Position numbers and translations under genes: made by a program
The notes under the pieces: generated by a model
What the model saw: only the letters and a program-made list of their open reading frames with translations
Told to the model about the DNA's origin: nothing
Database searches by the model: none
Source: Nocardia yamanashiensis NBRC 100130
GTDB taxonomy: Bacteria > Actinomycetota > Actinomycetes > Mycobacteriales > Mycobacteriaceae
Length of the DNA: 64,000 nt
NCBI RefSeq assembly: GCF_001613325.1
Contig: NZ_BDCD01000016.1
Location: forward strand, 248,001 to 312,000
Direction of reading: 5' to 3'
Shown: positions 26,509-35,700 of the stretch, one piece after another
How the letters are laid out: every line of letters begins with the position of its first letter
Position numbering within the stretch: position 1 is the stretch's first letter

Positions 26509-26527
26509 ACTTTCCTAGTAGGAAAGT
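26509..26527. promoter_or_regulatory. Operator-like palindrome 2
   Basis: ACTTTCCTAGTAGGAAAGT is a perfect 19-bp palindrome around a central G. Its centre is 28 bp from that of palindrome 1 and it has the same half-site. It lies immediately upstream of the regulator operon. Two matched sites support autoregulation by the dimeric winged-helix protein. Confidence 0.7.
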
Positions 26528-26533
26528 CAAGGG

Positions 26534-27721
26534 TCAGTCCGACGCGCACACGGCCGTGTCGAAGACCTTTTGCAATGCGGCGGTGGCGGCGGCATCGGCC
26601 GGGCGCAGGTTGGCGATCACCGTGACGGCGCGGCCGGTCGGGGTGACGCCGTTGTAGGTGCGGAAGCCGGGGATGGAGCCGCCGTGACCCCAGACGGTGA
26701 GGTCGCAGGGGGCCGTGGCTTGGGTCAGGCCCAGGCCGTAGGAGTAGCCGGGACGATTGGTGAGCGGTCGCGGGTCGGCGCGCATGGCGGTGGATTGCGC
26801 GGTGGGAAGCAGGTTTCCGGTGATCAACGCGGTGAAGAAGCGGTTCGCGTCCGAGCCGGTGGAGACGATCTCACCGGCCGCGCCGGCCCAGGACGGATCG
26901 AAACGCGTGTAGTCCGTGGGCTTTCCGTCGATGGACTCGTAACCCTGCGGGTGCGGGGTGCGGATATCGGTGTCGCCCGCGGCCGGGAAGTAGGTCTCGC
27001 GCAGGTGCAGGGGACCGGTGATGCGGCGGTCGACCTCATCGGCGAGGGGTCGGCCCGTCACGCGTTCGACCAGCAGGCCGACGATGAGGAAGTTGGTATT
27101 GCTGTACTCGGCGCGCTCGCCGGGCTGGAAATGCGGCGGCATGGCCATCGCGGAGCGGACCAGCGCGGCGGCGTCGAAATGCTTGGTCAGCAGCTCGTCC
27201 GAATCATCCTGCAACTCCGGCAGTTCGAGATACTCGGGCAGACCGCTGGTGTGCTGCATGAGATTTCGCACGGTGATGCGATTGCCGTCGATGCCCTCGC
27301 CTCGCACCACGCCCGGTAGATACCGCTCGATCGGTGCGTCCAGGTCGACCGAACCCGCCGCCACCAATTGCATGAGCACGGTCGCGACGAACGCCTTGGT
27401 ATTACTGCCGAAACGAGCGTGCGCGCCCTCGGGGAAGGGGGTGCGGGCGGCGATATCGCCGACCCCGGAGGCGGCGGTCCAATCCAGGCCGTCGGCGGTG
27501 ACCACCACCTGCACCCCGGGAATCCCGGCGGCCACGGCCGCGTCGAGGGTCTGCTGCACGGCGGTGCGCGAACTGTCGGACAGCGGGCCGTGCGGCGGCG
27601 GGGCCGGATCGGAGGTGCAGGCGGCGACTGTGCCCGCCAGCACCGCGACGGCCGCCAAGGGGGCGAAACGGAGCAGGCCGGGGCGTGCGGTCGAAGCGGA
27701 TTCGGTCGCCGGGGATGTCAT
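26534..27721 (-). CDS. Serine hydrolase / beta-lactamase-family lipoprotein (D-Ala-D-Ala carboxypeptidase-like)
   Basis: 395 residues of the class C beta-lactamase/DD-peptidase fold (PF00144). The N-terminus is a lipoprotein signal with lipobox TVAAC (Cys35), so it is anchored on the outer face of the membrane. Active-site motifs are S106-N-T-K109 (SxxK), Y206-S-N208 (YxN) and H346-G-G. The family includes DD-peptidases, esterases and beta-lactamases, and the substrate cannot be told. I chose the ATG at 27721 because it gives a normal signal peptide; an upstream start at 27784 adds 21 residues. It reads in the same direction as the following regulator operon but is separated from it by the palindromes. 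Confidence 0.88.
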   Translation of the reverse strand: MTSPATESASTARPGLLRFAPLAAVAVLAGTVAACTSDPAPPPHGPLSDSSRTAVQQTLDAAVAAGIPGVQVVVTADGLDWTAASGVGDIAARTPFPEGAHARFGSNTKAFVATVLMQLVAAGSVDLDAPIERYLPGVVRGEGIDGNRITVRNLMQHTSGLPEYLELPELQDDSDELLTKHFDAAALVRSAMAMPPHFQPGERAEYSNTNFLIVGLLVERVTGRPLADEVDRRITGPLHLRETYFPAAGDTDIRTPHPQGYESIDGKPTDYTRFDPSWAGAAGEIVSTGSDANRFFTALITGNLLPTAQSTAMRADPRPLTNRPGYSYGLGLTQATAPCDLTVWGHGGSIPGFRTYNGVTPTGRAVTVIANLRPADAAATAALQKVFDTAVCASD

Positions 27722-27827
27722 GAGCTGGACGGTAGCCGCGCGCCGGACGGGGTGGCATCGCCCCACTGGCTCATTCGCGGTCATCCCTGCGGCGTATCGC
27801 CGATGGGGGAGAACCCGCCCGCACCCC

Positions 27828-28637
27828 CTAGCCCGGCCCGGGGTGGTCGCCGCTTAGGAAATGCTCGATCTCCCGGGACAGCCTGCCGCCGAGGAAGATT
27901 CCGTAATGCCCGCGCCGCGGATACAGCGCGAGCTGCGCGCCCGCCGCCCCGCGCACCGTCCGGCCGATGATGTCCGCCGTCAGCAGCGGATCCCGGTCCC
28001 CGGCCACGAGCAGCAGCGGCGCGGTGATGTCGGCCAGCCGCTCCCGGCAGTCGAAAGCGGCCAGGGCGGTGGCCATCACGATCCCGTCGGACAGGTCCCG
28101 GCCGCGCAGTCCGCGGTCGTTGCACCACATGAGCAGGGACGCCGCCGGACGCAGGCCGGGCGAGGGCGTCACCATGCGGGTGAACGTCCGCATGGGCGGT
28201 CGCCCGGCCCGCGCCCGCAGCGCCCAATCGAGCAGTGCCCGCTGCCCGTACGCCGACCAGGTGTGCCCGGCCCCGGCGACGATCAGCCGCCGCACCAGTT
28301 CGGGATGGTCGGCGGCCAGTTGCAATGCCATCGCGCCGCCGGCGGACAGGCCCGCGATATCCACGGGCGCGGTGAAATTCGCGGTCAGCGCCGCCGCGTA
28401 GTCGTCCGCGAAATCCGCGACGGACGCACCCGGCGGCACGCCCACGCGCCTGCCGATCAGATGGACCTTCCGTCGCCGCGACAGGGTTCGCAACTGCGCC
28501 AGCAGCATTCGCCGCGTCGCGCCGGCGGGATTGCCGTGCAGCGGGGTGAAACCGGAGAACACCACCAGGGACGGGCCGTTCCCCATGGTCAGGTGCGGCA
28601 GACCACCGCCGAGCCTGCCTTCCGTCACGGGCAGCAT
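27828..28637 (-). CDS. Alpha/beta-fold hydrolase
   Basis: 269 residues. The nucleophile elbow is GLSAGG (Ser98). An Asp lies in GDRDPL and a His in RGHYG near the C-terminus, giving a complete hydrolase triad. The 'VVFSGFTPLHGN' segment is the usual oxyanion-strand region. No signal peptide is seen, so it is cytoplasmic. Substrate unknown. It lies 106 bp upstream of the serine-hydrolase lipoprotein in the same direction. It is divergent from the beta-phosphoglucomutase gene, with 130 bp between. The start has a weak ribosome site and may be slightly off. Confidence 0.85.
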   Translation of the reverse strand: MLPVTEGRLGGGLPHLTMGNGPSLVVFSGFTPLHGNPAGATRRMLLAQLRTLSRRRKVHLIGRRVGVPPGASVADFADDYAAALTANFTAPVDIAGLSAGGAMALQLAADHPELVRRLIVAGAGHTWSAYGQRALLDWALRARAGRPPMRTFTRMVTPSPGLRPAASLLMWCNDRGLRGRDLSDGIVMATALAAFDCRERLADITAPLLLVAGDRDPLLTADIIGRTVRGAAGAQLALYPRRGHYGIFLGGRLSREIEHFLSGDHPGPG

Positions 28638-28688
28638 AGGCCGGGACTACCCGCGCCCGGCGGCCCGAAACCGCCACGCCGGTGGGTC

Positions 28689-28713
28689 GTTTGACGCGCC
28701 GCACGCCGGGTAG
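28689..28713 (+). promoter_or_regulatory. SigB/SigF-type promoter before the beta-PGM/GH65 operon
   Basis: GTTT (28689-28692), 15 bp, GGGTAG (28708-28713). This fits the actinobacterial general-stress sigma consensus GTTT-N15-17-GGGTAT/G. It ends 54 bases before the start codon of the operon's first gene. The match is direct; use by a particular sigma factor is inference. Confidence 0.6.
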
Positions 28714-28767
28714 GCGATTCGCGACGCCGGGATGGCACGGCGTCGGATCGACGATCAGGAGAACACC

Positions 28768-29511
28768 ATGCGCCTGGGCCTGCCGGATGCGATCGCGGCG
28801 ACGCTGTTCGACCTGGACGGGGTGCTGACCGATACCGCCGCCGTGCACGAGCGCGCCTGGCGGCAGGTCTTCGACGAGTTCCTGGAAGCACGGTGCGGGG
28901 CGGGATTCCAGCCCTTCTCCGCACGGGACTATCAGGAATACGTGGACGGCAGACCGCGGTCCGACGGGGTGCGTGAGTTCCTGAGAGCGCGGAATATCGC
29001 TGTGCCGGAAGGGAAGCCGGACGATTCGGCGACCGAGTCGACGGTGCACGGGATCGGGAATCGGAAGAACGAGCTGCTGCTGTCGCTGATCGAACGCGAC
29101 GGCGTGCACGTCTACCCCGGGACGGTGGAATACCTGTCCGCCGTGCGGGACGCCGGATTACGGATCGCGGTGGTGTCGTCCTCGGCCAATGCCGAGGCGG
29201 TGCTCGCGGCGGCCGACCTGGCGCGGTTCGTCGAAGTTCGGATCGACGGCAAGAGTTTCGCCGCGCAGGGGCTGCGGGGCAAACCCGCGCCGGACGGATT
29301 CCTCACCGCCGCGGACGAGCTGGGGGTGCGCCCCGATGCGGCGGCGGTGTTCGAGGATGCCGTCGCCGGGGTCGCGGCCGGGCGCGGCGGCGATTTCGGG
29401 TACGTCGTCGGGGTGGAACGCACCGGGACCCCGGCCCATGCCGAAGCCCTGCGCCGAGCCGGGGCGGATGTGATCGTCGGTGCTCTCGCGGACCTGGGCG
29501 GAACCCGATGA
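28768..29511 (+). CDS. Beta-phosphoglucomutase family HAD hydrolase (Rv3400-like)
   Basis: 247 residues. The N-terminal HAD motif FDLDGVLTD provides the nucleophile and acid/base Asp pair (D15, D17). VVSSSANAEAVL is the motif II region and VFEDAVAGVAAG the metal-binding motif. The family interconverts beta-glucose 1-phosphate and glucose 6-phosphate. The start at 28768 follows an AGGAGA site; an earlier in-frame start is not supported. It overlaps the GH65 gene by 4 bp (ATGA). This pairing is the same as Rv3400-Rv3401 of M. tuberculosis and implies one pathway: a disaccharide phosphorylase makes beta-glucose 1-phosphate and this enzyme feeds it into glycolysis. Confidence 0.92.
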   Translation: MRLGLPDAIAATLFDLDGVLTDTAAVHERAWRQVFDEFLEARCGAGFQPFSARDYQEYVDGRPRSDGVREFLRARNIAVPEGKPDDSATESTVHGIGNRKNELLLSLIERDGVHVYPGTVEYLSAVRDAGLRIAVVSSSANAEAVLAAADLARFVEVRIDGKSFAAQGLRGKPAPDGFLTAADELGVRPDAAAVFEDAVAGVAAGRGGDFGYVVGVERTGTPAHAEALRRAGADVIVGALADLGGTR

Positions 29512-31856
29512 GCGATCCCGGTTTCGAGATATCGCCGTGGGAATTGCGCTGGTGCGGACTGGATCTCGAGGCGCTGCACCGCACCGAATCGATCTTCGCG
29601 CTGTCCAACGGGCATCTGGGACTGCGCGGCACCCTCGAGGAAGGCGAGCCGGTCGGGCTGCCCGGCACCTACCTGAACGGTTTCTACGAATCCCGGCCGC
29701 TGCCGTACGCCGAAGTCGGCTACGGGTATCCGGAGCACGGGCAGACCGTGGTCAACGTGACCGACGGCAAGATCATCCGGCTGCTGGTGGAGGACGAGCC
29801 GATGGATCTGCGCTACGGGGACACCCGGGCGCACAATCGGGTGCTGGACTTCCGGTCCGGGACGCTGCGCCGGGACACCGAATGGACCTCGCCGACCGGG
29901 CGGACCGTGCGGATTCGCTCGGAGCGGCTGGTGTCGTTCACCGAACGCGCGATCGCCGCGGTGCGTTACGAGGTCGAGCCCCTCGACGGCGATATCGAAC
30001 TGGTGGTGCAGTCCGATCTGCTCGTCAACGAACCGATCACCGCCACCCGCGGGGATCCCCGGCTCGCCGCGGCCCTGGACCGGCCCTTGATCGCCGACGA
30101 TGTCGCGGCGCGCGAGCTCGCCGCCGTGCTCGTGCACCACACGCGCAGTTCCGGATTGCGGATGGCGGCCGGAATGGATCACGAACTCGCGGTGCCGGGT
30201 TCGGCGCGCTGCGGGGTGCACGCCGAGGACGAGCTGGCGCGGGTGACCATCGCCGCCGATGTGCCGTTCGGTGAAAAGCTCTGTCTCACCAAGTATCTCG
30301 CGTACGGCTGGTCGGCGCGTCGCTCGGCGCCCGCCCTGCGCGCACAGGTGGAGGCGGCGCTCGCGGCGGGACTGGACACCGGCTGGGAAGCGCTGCTGGC
30401 CCGGCAGCGCGCCTACCTCGACGAGTTCTGGGCGCAGGCCGATATCGAACTCGACGGTGATCCGGAACTGCAGCAGGCGGTTCGGTTCGCGCTGTTCCAT
30501 GTACTGCAGGCGGGTGCGCGCGGTGAGGCCCGGGCCATTCCGGCCAAGGGTCTCACCGGCCCCGGCTACGACGGGCACGCGTTCTGGGACACCGAGACCT
30601 TCGTGCTGCCGGTGCTCACCTACACCATGCCGGGGGCGGCCGGGGACGCGCTGCGCTGGCGGCATGCCACCCTCGATCAGGCCCGGCGGCGGGCGCGGGA
30701 ACTCGGGCAGGCGGGGGCCATGTTCCCGTGGCGGTCCATCGACGGCGAGGAAGCGTCCGGATATTGGCCGACCGCCACCGCGGCGGTGCACGTCAATGCC
30801 GATATCGCCGACGCCACCGCGCGGTATCTGACCGCCACCGGTGACGAGAAGTTCGAAATCGACTGCGGGGTAGAACTGCTGGCCGAGACCGCCCGGCTGT
30901 GGGTGAGCCTCGGGCATTACGACACCGCCGGACTCTTCCGCATCGACGGTGTCACCGGACCCGACGAATACTCGGCGCTCGCCGACAACAACCTGTACAC
31001 GAACCTGCTCGCCCGCCGGAATCTCGAGGAAGCGGCCGCGGCGTGCGAGCGGCAGCCCGAGGTGGCCGACCGGCTGGGGGTCGACGCCGCCGAGCTCGCG
31101 CATTGGCGCAAGTGCGCGGCGGCCATTCTGCTGCCCTACAACCACGAACTGGGGGTGCACGAGCAATCGGAGGGGTTCACCCGTTACGCGCCATGGGATT
31201 TCGCGGCGACGCCGGCCGAGAACTATCCGCTGCTGTTGCACTACCCGTACTTCGATCTGTACCGGCAGCAGGTCGTCAAACAGGCCGATCTGATTCTGGC
31301 GATGTACCTGTGCCCCAATGCTTTCGACCTGGGACAGAAGACCCGGAACTTCGACTATTACGAGGCGCTGACGGTGCGCGACTCGTCGCTGTCGGCCAGT
31401 GTGCAAGCCGTGCTCGCCGCCGAAGTCGGCCATCTGTCACTGGCTTTCGACTATTTCGCCGAGGCGGCTTTCACCGATCTGCACGATCTGCACCACAATG
31501 TGTCCGCCGGACTGCACATCGCCGCCCTGGCCGGTACCTGGATCAGCTGTGTCGGCGGGTTCGGCGGGCTGCGCGACCAGGACGGCCTGCCCGCGTTCGC
31601 GCCCCGGCTGCCCGCGCCGATCGATCGGCTGGCCTTCCGAATCCTGTGGCGCGACAGCCGAATCCGCGTGGAGATCACCGCCGCGAACACCACCTACCGG
31701 CTGCTGACCGGTGAACCGGTCCGGCTGACCCACCACGGTGCGGCACGGGTACTGAACGGTGAACTCACCCTTCCCAATCCGCCCGCGCCCGTGGTGGCAG
31801 CGCCGCGGCAGCCCGCCACCCGGGCCCCGCGGCACAACCGCCGTCACTTGGCGTAA
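29508..31856 (+). CDS. Glycoside hydrolase family 65 disaccharide phosphorylase (trehalose/maltose type, Rv3401-like)
   Basis: 782 residues, the usual GH65 length. It has an N-terminal beta-sandwich (about 1-270), an (alpha/alpha)6 catalytic barrel (about 320-690) and a short C-terminal beta domain. The catalytic acid is E487 in VTGPDEY. The barrel also shows KGLTGPGYDGHAFWDTE. GH65 phosphorylases split trehalose, maltose or kojibiose with phosphate to glucose and beta-glucose 1-phosphate; which disaccharide is used cannot be read here. It is cytoplasmic and translationally coupled to the mutase. Its 3' end overlaps the convergent cupin gene by 13 bp. Confidence 0.93.
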   Translation: MSDPGFEISPWELRWCGLDLEALHRTESIFALSNGHLGLRGTLEEGEPVGLPGTYLNGFYESRPLPYAEVGYGYPEHGQTVVNVTDGKIIRLLVEDEPMDLRYGDTRAHNRVLDFRSGTLRRDTEWTSPTGRTVRIRSERLVSFTERAIAAVRYEVEPLDGDIELVVQSDLLVNEPITATRGDPRLAAALDRPLIADDVAARELAAVLVHHTRSSGLRMAAGMDHELAVPGSARCGVHAEDELARVTIAADVPFGEKLCLTKYLAYGWSARRSAPALRAQVEAALAAGLDTGWEALLARQRAYLDEFWAQADIELDGDPELQQAVRFALFHVLQAGARGEARAIPAKGLTGPGYDGHAFWDTETFVLPVLTYTMPGAAGDALRWRHATLDQARRRARELGQAGAMFPWRSIDGEEASGYWPTATAAVHVNADIADATARYLTATGDEKFEIDCGVELLAETARLWVSLGHYDTAGLFRIDGVTGPDEYSALADNNLYTNLLARRNLEEAAAACERQPEVADRLGVDAAELAHWRKCAAAILLPYNHELGVHEQSEGFTRYAPWDFAATPAENYPLLLHYPYFDLYRQQVVKQADLILAMYLCPNAFDLGQKTRNFDYYEALTVRDSSLSASVQAVLAAEVGHLSLAFDYFAEAAFTDLHDLHHNVSAGLHIAALAGTWISCVGGFGGLRDQDGLPAFAPRLPAPIDRLAFRILWRDSRIRVEITAANTTYRLLTGEPVRLTHHGAARVLNGELTLPNPPAPVVAAPRQPATRAPRHNRRHLA

Positions 31857-32194
31857 TGGCTTGCGCCCCACCAATCCACGACCACCACGTCCTCATCGCC
31901 CACCACCCAGGCGTCGTGCCCGGACGGCAACGCGGTGACCTGGCCGGGCGTGGCATCGAATTCGGTGCCGTCGGCCATCAGAATGTGCAGGGTGCCCGCC
32001 ACGTGATACTGGAAATGCGGGGCCTCGCACCATTCGGTGCCCGCGATCGGTTTCACGTCCTGCGACCAGCGCCACCCGGGATGCAGGACCAGCCGGCCGA
32101 TATCGCTGTCGCCGACCTTCAGGATCTCGGCGCGGCCCCGATCGAAGGCCCGCACCTCGTCGGGCGTGGCGAAATCCCGGTGCTCGGTGCCCAT
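31844..32194 (-). CDS. Small cupin-domain protein
   Basis: 116 residues of a single cupin barrel. HPGWRWSQDV and APHFQYHVAGTLHILMADG form the first metal-site region, and TALPSGHDAWVVGDEDVV the second. Histidines at the expected places suggest metal binding. No enzymatic function can be assigned. An alternative GTG start at 32203 would overlap the stop of the SnoaL-like gene as GTGA. Either way the two genes form an operon. Its 3' end overlaps the convergent GH65 gene by 13 bp. Confidence 0.85.
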   Translation of the reverse strand: MGTEHRDFATPDEVRAFDRGRAEILKVGDSDIGRLVLHPGWRWSQDVKPIAGTEWCEAPHFQYHVAGTLHILMADGTEFDATPGQVTALPSGHDAWVVGDEDVVVVDWWGASHYAK

Positions 32195-32199
32195 GGCGA

Positions 32200-32562
32200 T
32201 CACCGATCCCACGCCTGCACGCCGGTCTCCCGGACGATGCGGCCGTCGGACAGATCCATGGTCACCGCGCACAGCACCCGGGTGCCGTCGGGATACCGGC
32301 AGGCTTCGAAGAAGTTCACCGTGACCCCGTCGGTGACGGCGTGCTGGATCTCGTGCGTCATCTCGCGCCCGCACACATCGGCCAGATACGCGCCGATCTG
32401 ATCGCGCCCGCGCAATACCCGCGGATGACTCGGTGGATTGTCCTGATCGATCATGCGTACTTCCGCGTCCTCGGCGTACATCGCGCGCAAGGCCGCGGCG
32501 TCGCGCTCCTCGATCCCGCGGCGGAACTCGCGCAGATCGAACCCGGTATCGGTGGTGCTCAT
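32200..32562 (-). CDS. SnoaL-like / NTF2-fold protein
   Basis: 120 residues with the alpha+beta cone fold of SnoaL_2: an N-terminal helix pair (FRRGIEERDAAALRAMYAEDAEVR) and a strand-rich C-terminus ending ETGVQAWDR. Family members are small isomerases, cyclases or ligand-binding proteins, often stress- or ester-related; none can be chosen here. A GGGAGAAAGG ribosome site precedes the ATG at 32562. It is the first gene of an operon with the cupin protein. It is divergent from the large AfsR-type regulator, with 144 bp between them. Confidence 0.83.
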   Translation of the reverse strand: MSTTDTGFDLREFRRGIEERDAAALRAMYAEDAEVRMIDQDNPPSHPRVLRGRDQIGAYLADVCGREMTHEIQHAVTDGVTVNFFEACRYPDGTRVLCAVTMDLSDGRIVRETGVQAWDR

Positions 32563-32706
32563 GACGTGCCTTTCTCCCTGGTTTCCCGGCCCGTGGGAAG
32601 TCTGCGCGGCCTGCGTCAAACGCGCGTCAAGCGCTGCTGCCCCGAGGGGTTGCCAGGCGACTGCCATGCGACGAGACTCGGAGATCCTCGCGGAGAGGCA
32701 CACGCG

Positions 32707-35700
32707 ATGCTGCGAATACAGGTACTCGGCCCGCTCCGGGCCGAACTCGACGGACAACCGGTGCGGCTACCGGATCGAAACCAACGCGTGTGCGCCCTCC
32801 TGGCCTGGCTGGCCGTCCACCCCGGCCCCCGCCGCCGCTCCACCGTGGCCGCCGAACTCTGGCCAGACGCTCCCGCCCCGAACGCCCGGGCCAGCCTCCG
32901 CAGTGCGATCTGGTCGCTCCGCACCGTTCTCGGCCCCGGCTCGCCCACCCTCGCCACCGCCCGCGAAACCATTGCCCTGAGTCCCGATGTCCAGGTGGAC
33001 CTGACCGAATTCGATCGCCTCGCCAGCGCCGGAGCGGCTGCCGCCGCCCTGTCTCTCTGCCGCGGCGAACTCCTCACCGGCTGGCAGGAAGACTGGTTGC
33101 CGCCGATTCGCGCCGACCACACCCGCCGCCTCGCCCGGGTACTGGCACTCGCCGCCACCGCCGCCGAAACCGAAGGCGACCACGACGCCGCCCTGACCTG
33201 GGCCCGCCGCCGAGCCGACCTCGATCCCGTCGACGAAGTCGCCGCGCGCGAACTGATCCGGCTCCTCGCCGCCACCGGTGACCACGACGCCGCGCTCTCC
33301 AGCTACGCCCGCCTGCGCCGCACACTCCAGTCCGAACTCGAGGTGGCCCCCGCGCCCGAAACTGTCGCCCTCATTCATCGGATCCGCTCGGCCGAACCGC
33401 TCGCGGTGTCCGAGTCCGCGGTGCCGCCGTCGCGCCCGGCGGAACCGGTTGCGGGCTTCGATTCGGTAGGGCGGCGGTCGCGTTCGACGGAACCGGTTGC
33501 GGGCCTCGATTCGGTAGGACATCCGTCGCGTTCAGCGGGACCGGTTACTGGGTTCGATTCGGTAGGACATCCGTCGCTTTCGGCGGAACCGGTTGCTGGG
33601 TCGGTAGGGCGGCGGTCGCGTTCGGCGAAACCGGATGCGGGATTCGATTCGCTAGGGCGGCAGTCGTATTCGGCCGAACCGGGCCCAGGGATCGATTCGG
33701 TGAGCAGGCGGCCTCTCGCCGCGCCGGTTCCATCGCAGTGGGCAGTTCACTCCGCCGAACTGCCCACTGCGATCGAGGCGCCGGTGGGTCGGGTACGGAA
33801 CGCCGGACCGCCTGCGACGGGCGGTTGGCTCGGCACGGCACCTGTCTCTTTGATCGGCCGGGTGCCGGAACTGGCGCAGTTGCGGAATTGCCTGGCGCGC
33901 ATGGATATCGGGCGCGGTTGTGTTGTCATGATCAACGGGGAGGGCGGGATCGGGAAGACGGCGCTGGCCGAGGAACTGCTGGATCTGGTAGCGCGCCATG
34001 GGATTCGCAGTGGGAGCGGTGCGGCCGGCGGACCGGGCGGGATGCCTTTCGGGGTGTGGTCCGAGGCGCTGGCCGAGTTGCTCGCCGGTGCCGGGCCGCT
34101 GCCCGCCGACGCCGCCTGGGTGGCTGATCTGGCGCGCTTGGTGCCCGCCGTCGCGCCGCCCGGATCGGCCGGCGCACCCGAGCATGATCGAATTCGGTTG
34201 TTCGAGGCGGTGGTTCAACTGCTGGTTCGGCTATCGGCGCGGGGGCCACTGGTGCTGGTGCTGGAGGATCTGCATCTCGCCGACGCGTCCAGTCTGGATC
34301 TGCTCGGCTATGTGGGGCGGCGGATCGGGCGGCTGCCGGTATTGCTCGTGCTCACCCGGCGCCGGCTGCCGCCCGGGCGGCGCGCGGATGCCGTGCTCGC
34401 GGCCTTGCGGGCGAAGGGAGTGCTGGCGGCCGACATGGACTTGGGGCCTTTGACTGTGGGGGAGGTGCGTGAGCTGGCGCGGTGTACCGCCGACCTGACC
34501 GCCGCGCAATTGGAGCGGATCGTGTCGGTGGCGGGCGGGAGTCCGCTGCTGACCGTCACCGCGGCCCGGCAATTCGCGCTCGGGCACGCCGATCCGGTGG
34601 AGGATCTGCGGGTTGCGACCCGGGCCGAACTCGGTCGATTGTCCGGGCAGGCAAGGCTTTTCGTGGAATTGGCCGCTGTCGCCGGGCACGATCTGGGGCG
34701 CGCGGATATCGTGCGGCTGCCGCTGCTGACCGCTCCCGATCGCGCCGCCACCGAGGCACTGGGCGCTGGACTGTTGCGAATCCGCGAGGGCGCGATCGGA
34801 TTCCGGCACGCACTGCTGCGCGCGGCGGTCTACGACGATATCGCCGAACCGGTGCGCGCCCATCTGCACGAGGCACTGGCAACGGAGCTGAGTGCGCGGG
34901 ACGGCCGGGCTACCCGGCGGGCCGCCGAGATCGCCGATCATCTCCGGCGCGCGGGCCGGGACGATCTCGCGGTGGGACAGCTGATCCGGGCCGCCGCCGA
35001 CGCCCGGGCGGTGGCGGCGCTCGCGGAAGCCGCGGGGTTCCTGCGCGAAGCACTCGAGATCGAGCCCGATCATCCCGAAACACTGCTCGAACTCGGTGAA
35101 GTGGAAGCCTGGCGCGGACGGCTGGAAGCCGCCGACGACGCCTTCGACCGGGCCTTGGAGCTGATCTCGCCCCAGGACACCGGCGCGCTGATCGCGGCCT
35201 GGCTGCGCCGGGGCATGTGGTTGCGGGGCGGAGTGTGTCATCCACGCGAATCGCGTCGTTCGTACCGTGCGGCACTGGATCTGCTGGACCGCGAACCGGA
35301 TTCCGATCCGATGATCCGGGCCGAGGTCCTGGCGGGGCTGGCCTGGGCGGAATCGGTTGCCGGGGAGCCCGATGCGGTCGCGGAACTGCTGGAGCAGGCC
35401 GCAGTCCTGACCGCGGACGGACCGGTTGGTGACCTGCTGGCCCACGACCTGGAAGTGGCTCGCGCGCATGCGCTCCTGCGCGCCGGGCGCTTCACCGAGA
35501 GCTACGCGCCGCTGGTGTCGGCCGCCGATGCCGCGCAGCGTGCCCGGCGGCCCGACCTCGCCTACAGCTGCTTGATCAATGCGGCCAGCGCCGCGGCCTG
35601 CGCCGGAGAGTTCACGCGCAGTGTGGATTTCGCCGACCGCTGCCTGTCCCTGGTGGTGCCGAACGGGTTGCTCCGGCTGATCGTCTACACCCAATCCGGG

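Noticed and set aside
26009..26530. N-terminal extension of the winged-helix regulator to 275 residues
   Set aside because: The extra sequence is Arg/Pro-rich and overlaps the well-supported membrane-protein gene in another frame.
29112..31433. A 773-codon reverse-strand frame over the GH65 gene
   Set aside because: The forward frame has full GH65 motifs. The reverse one is a compositional shadow.
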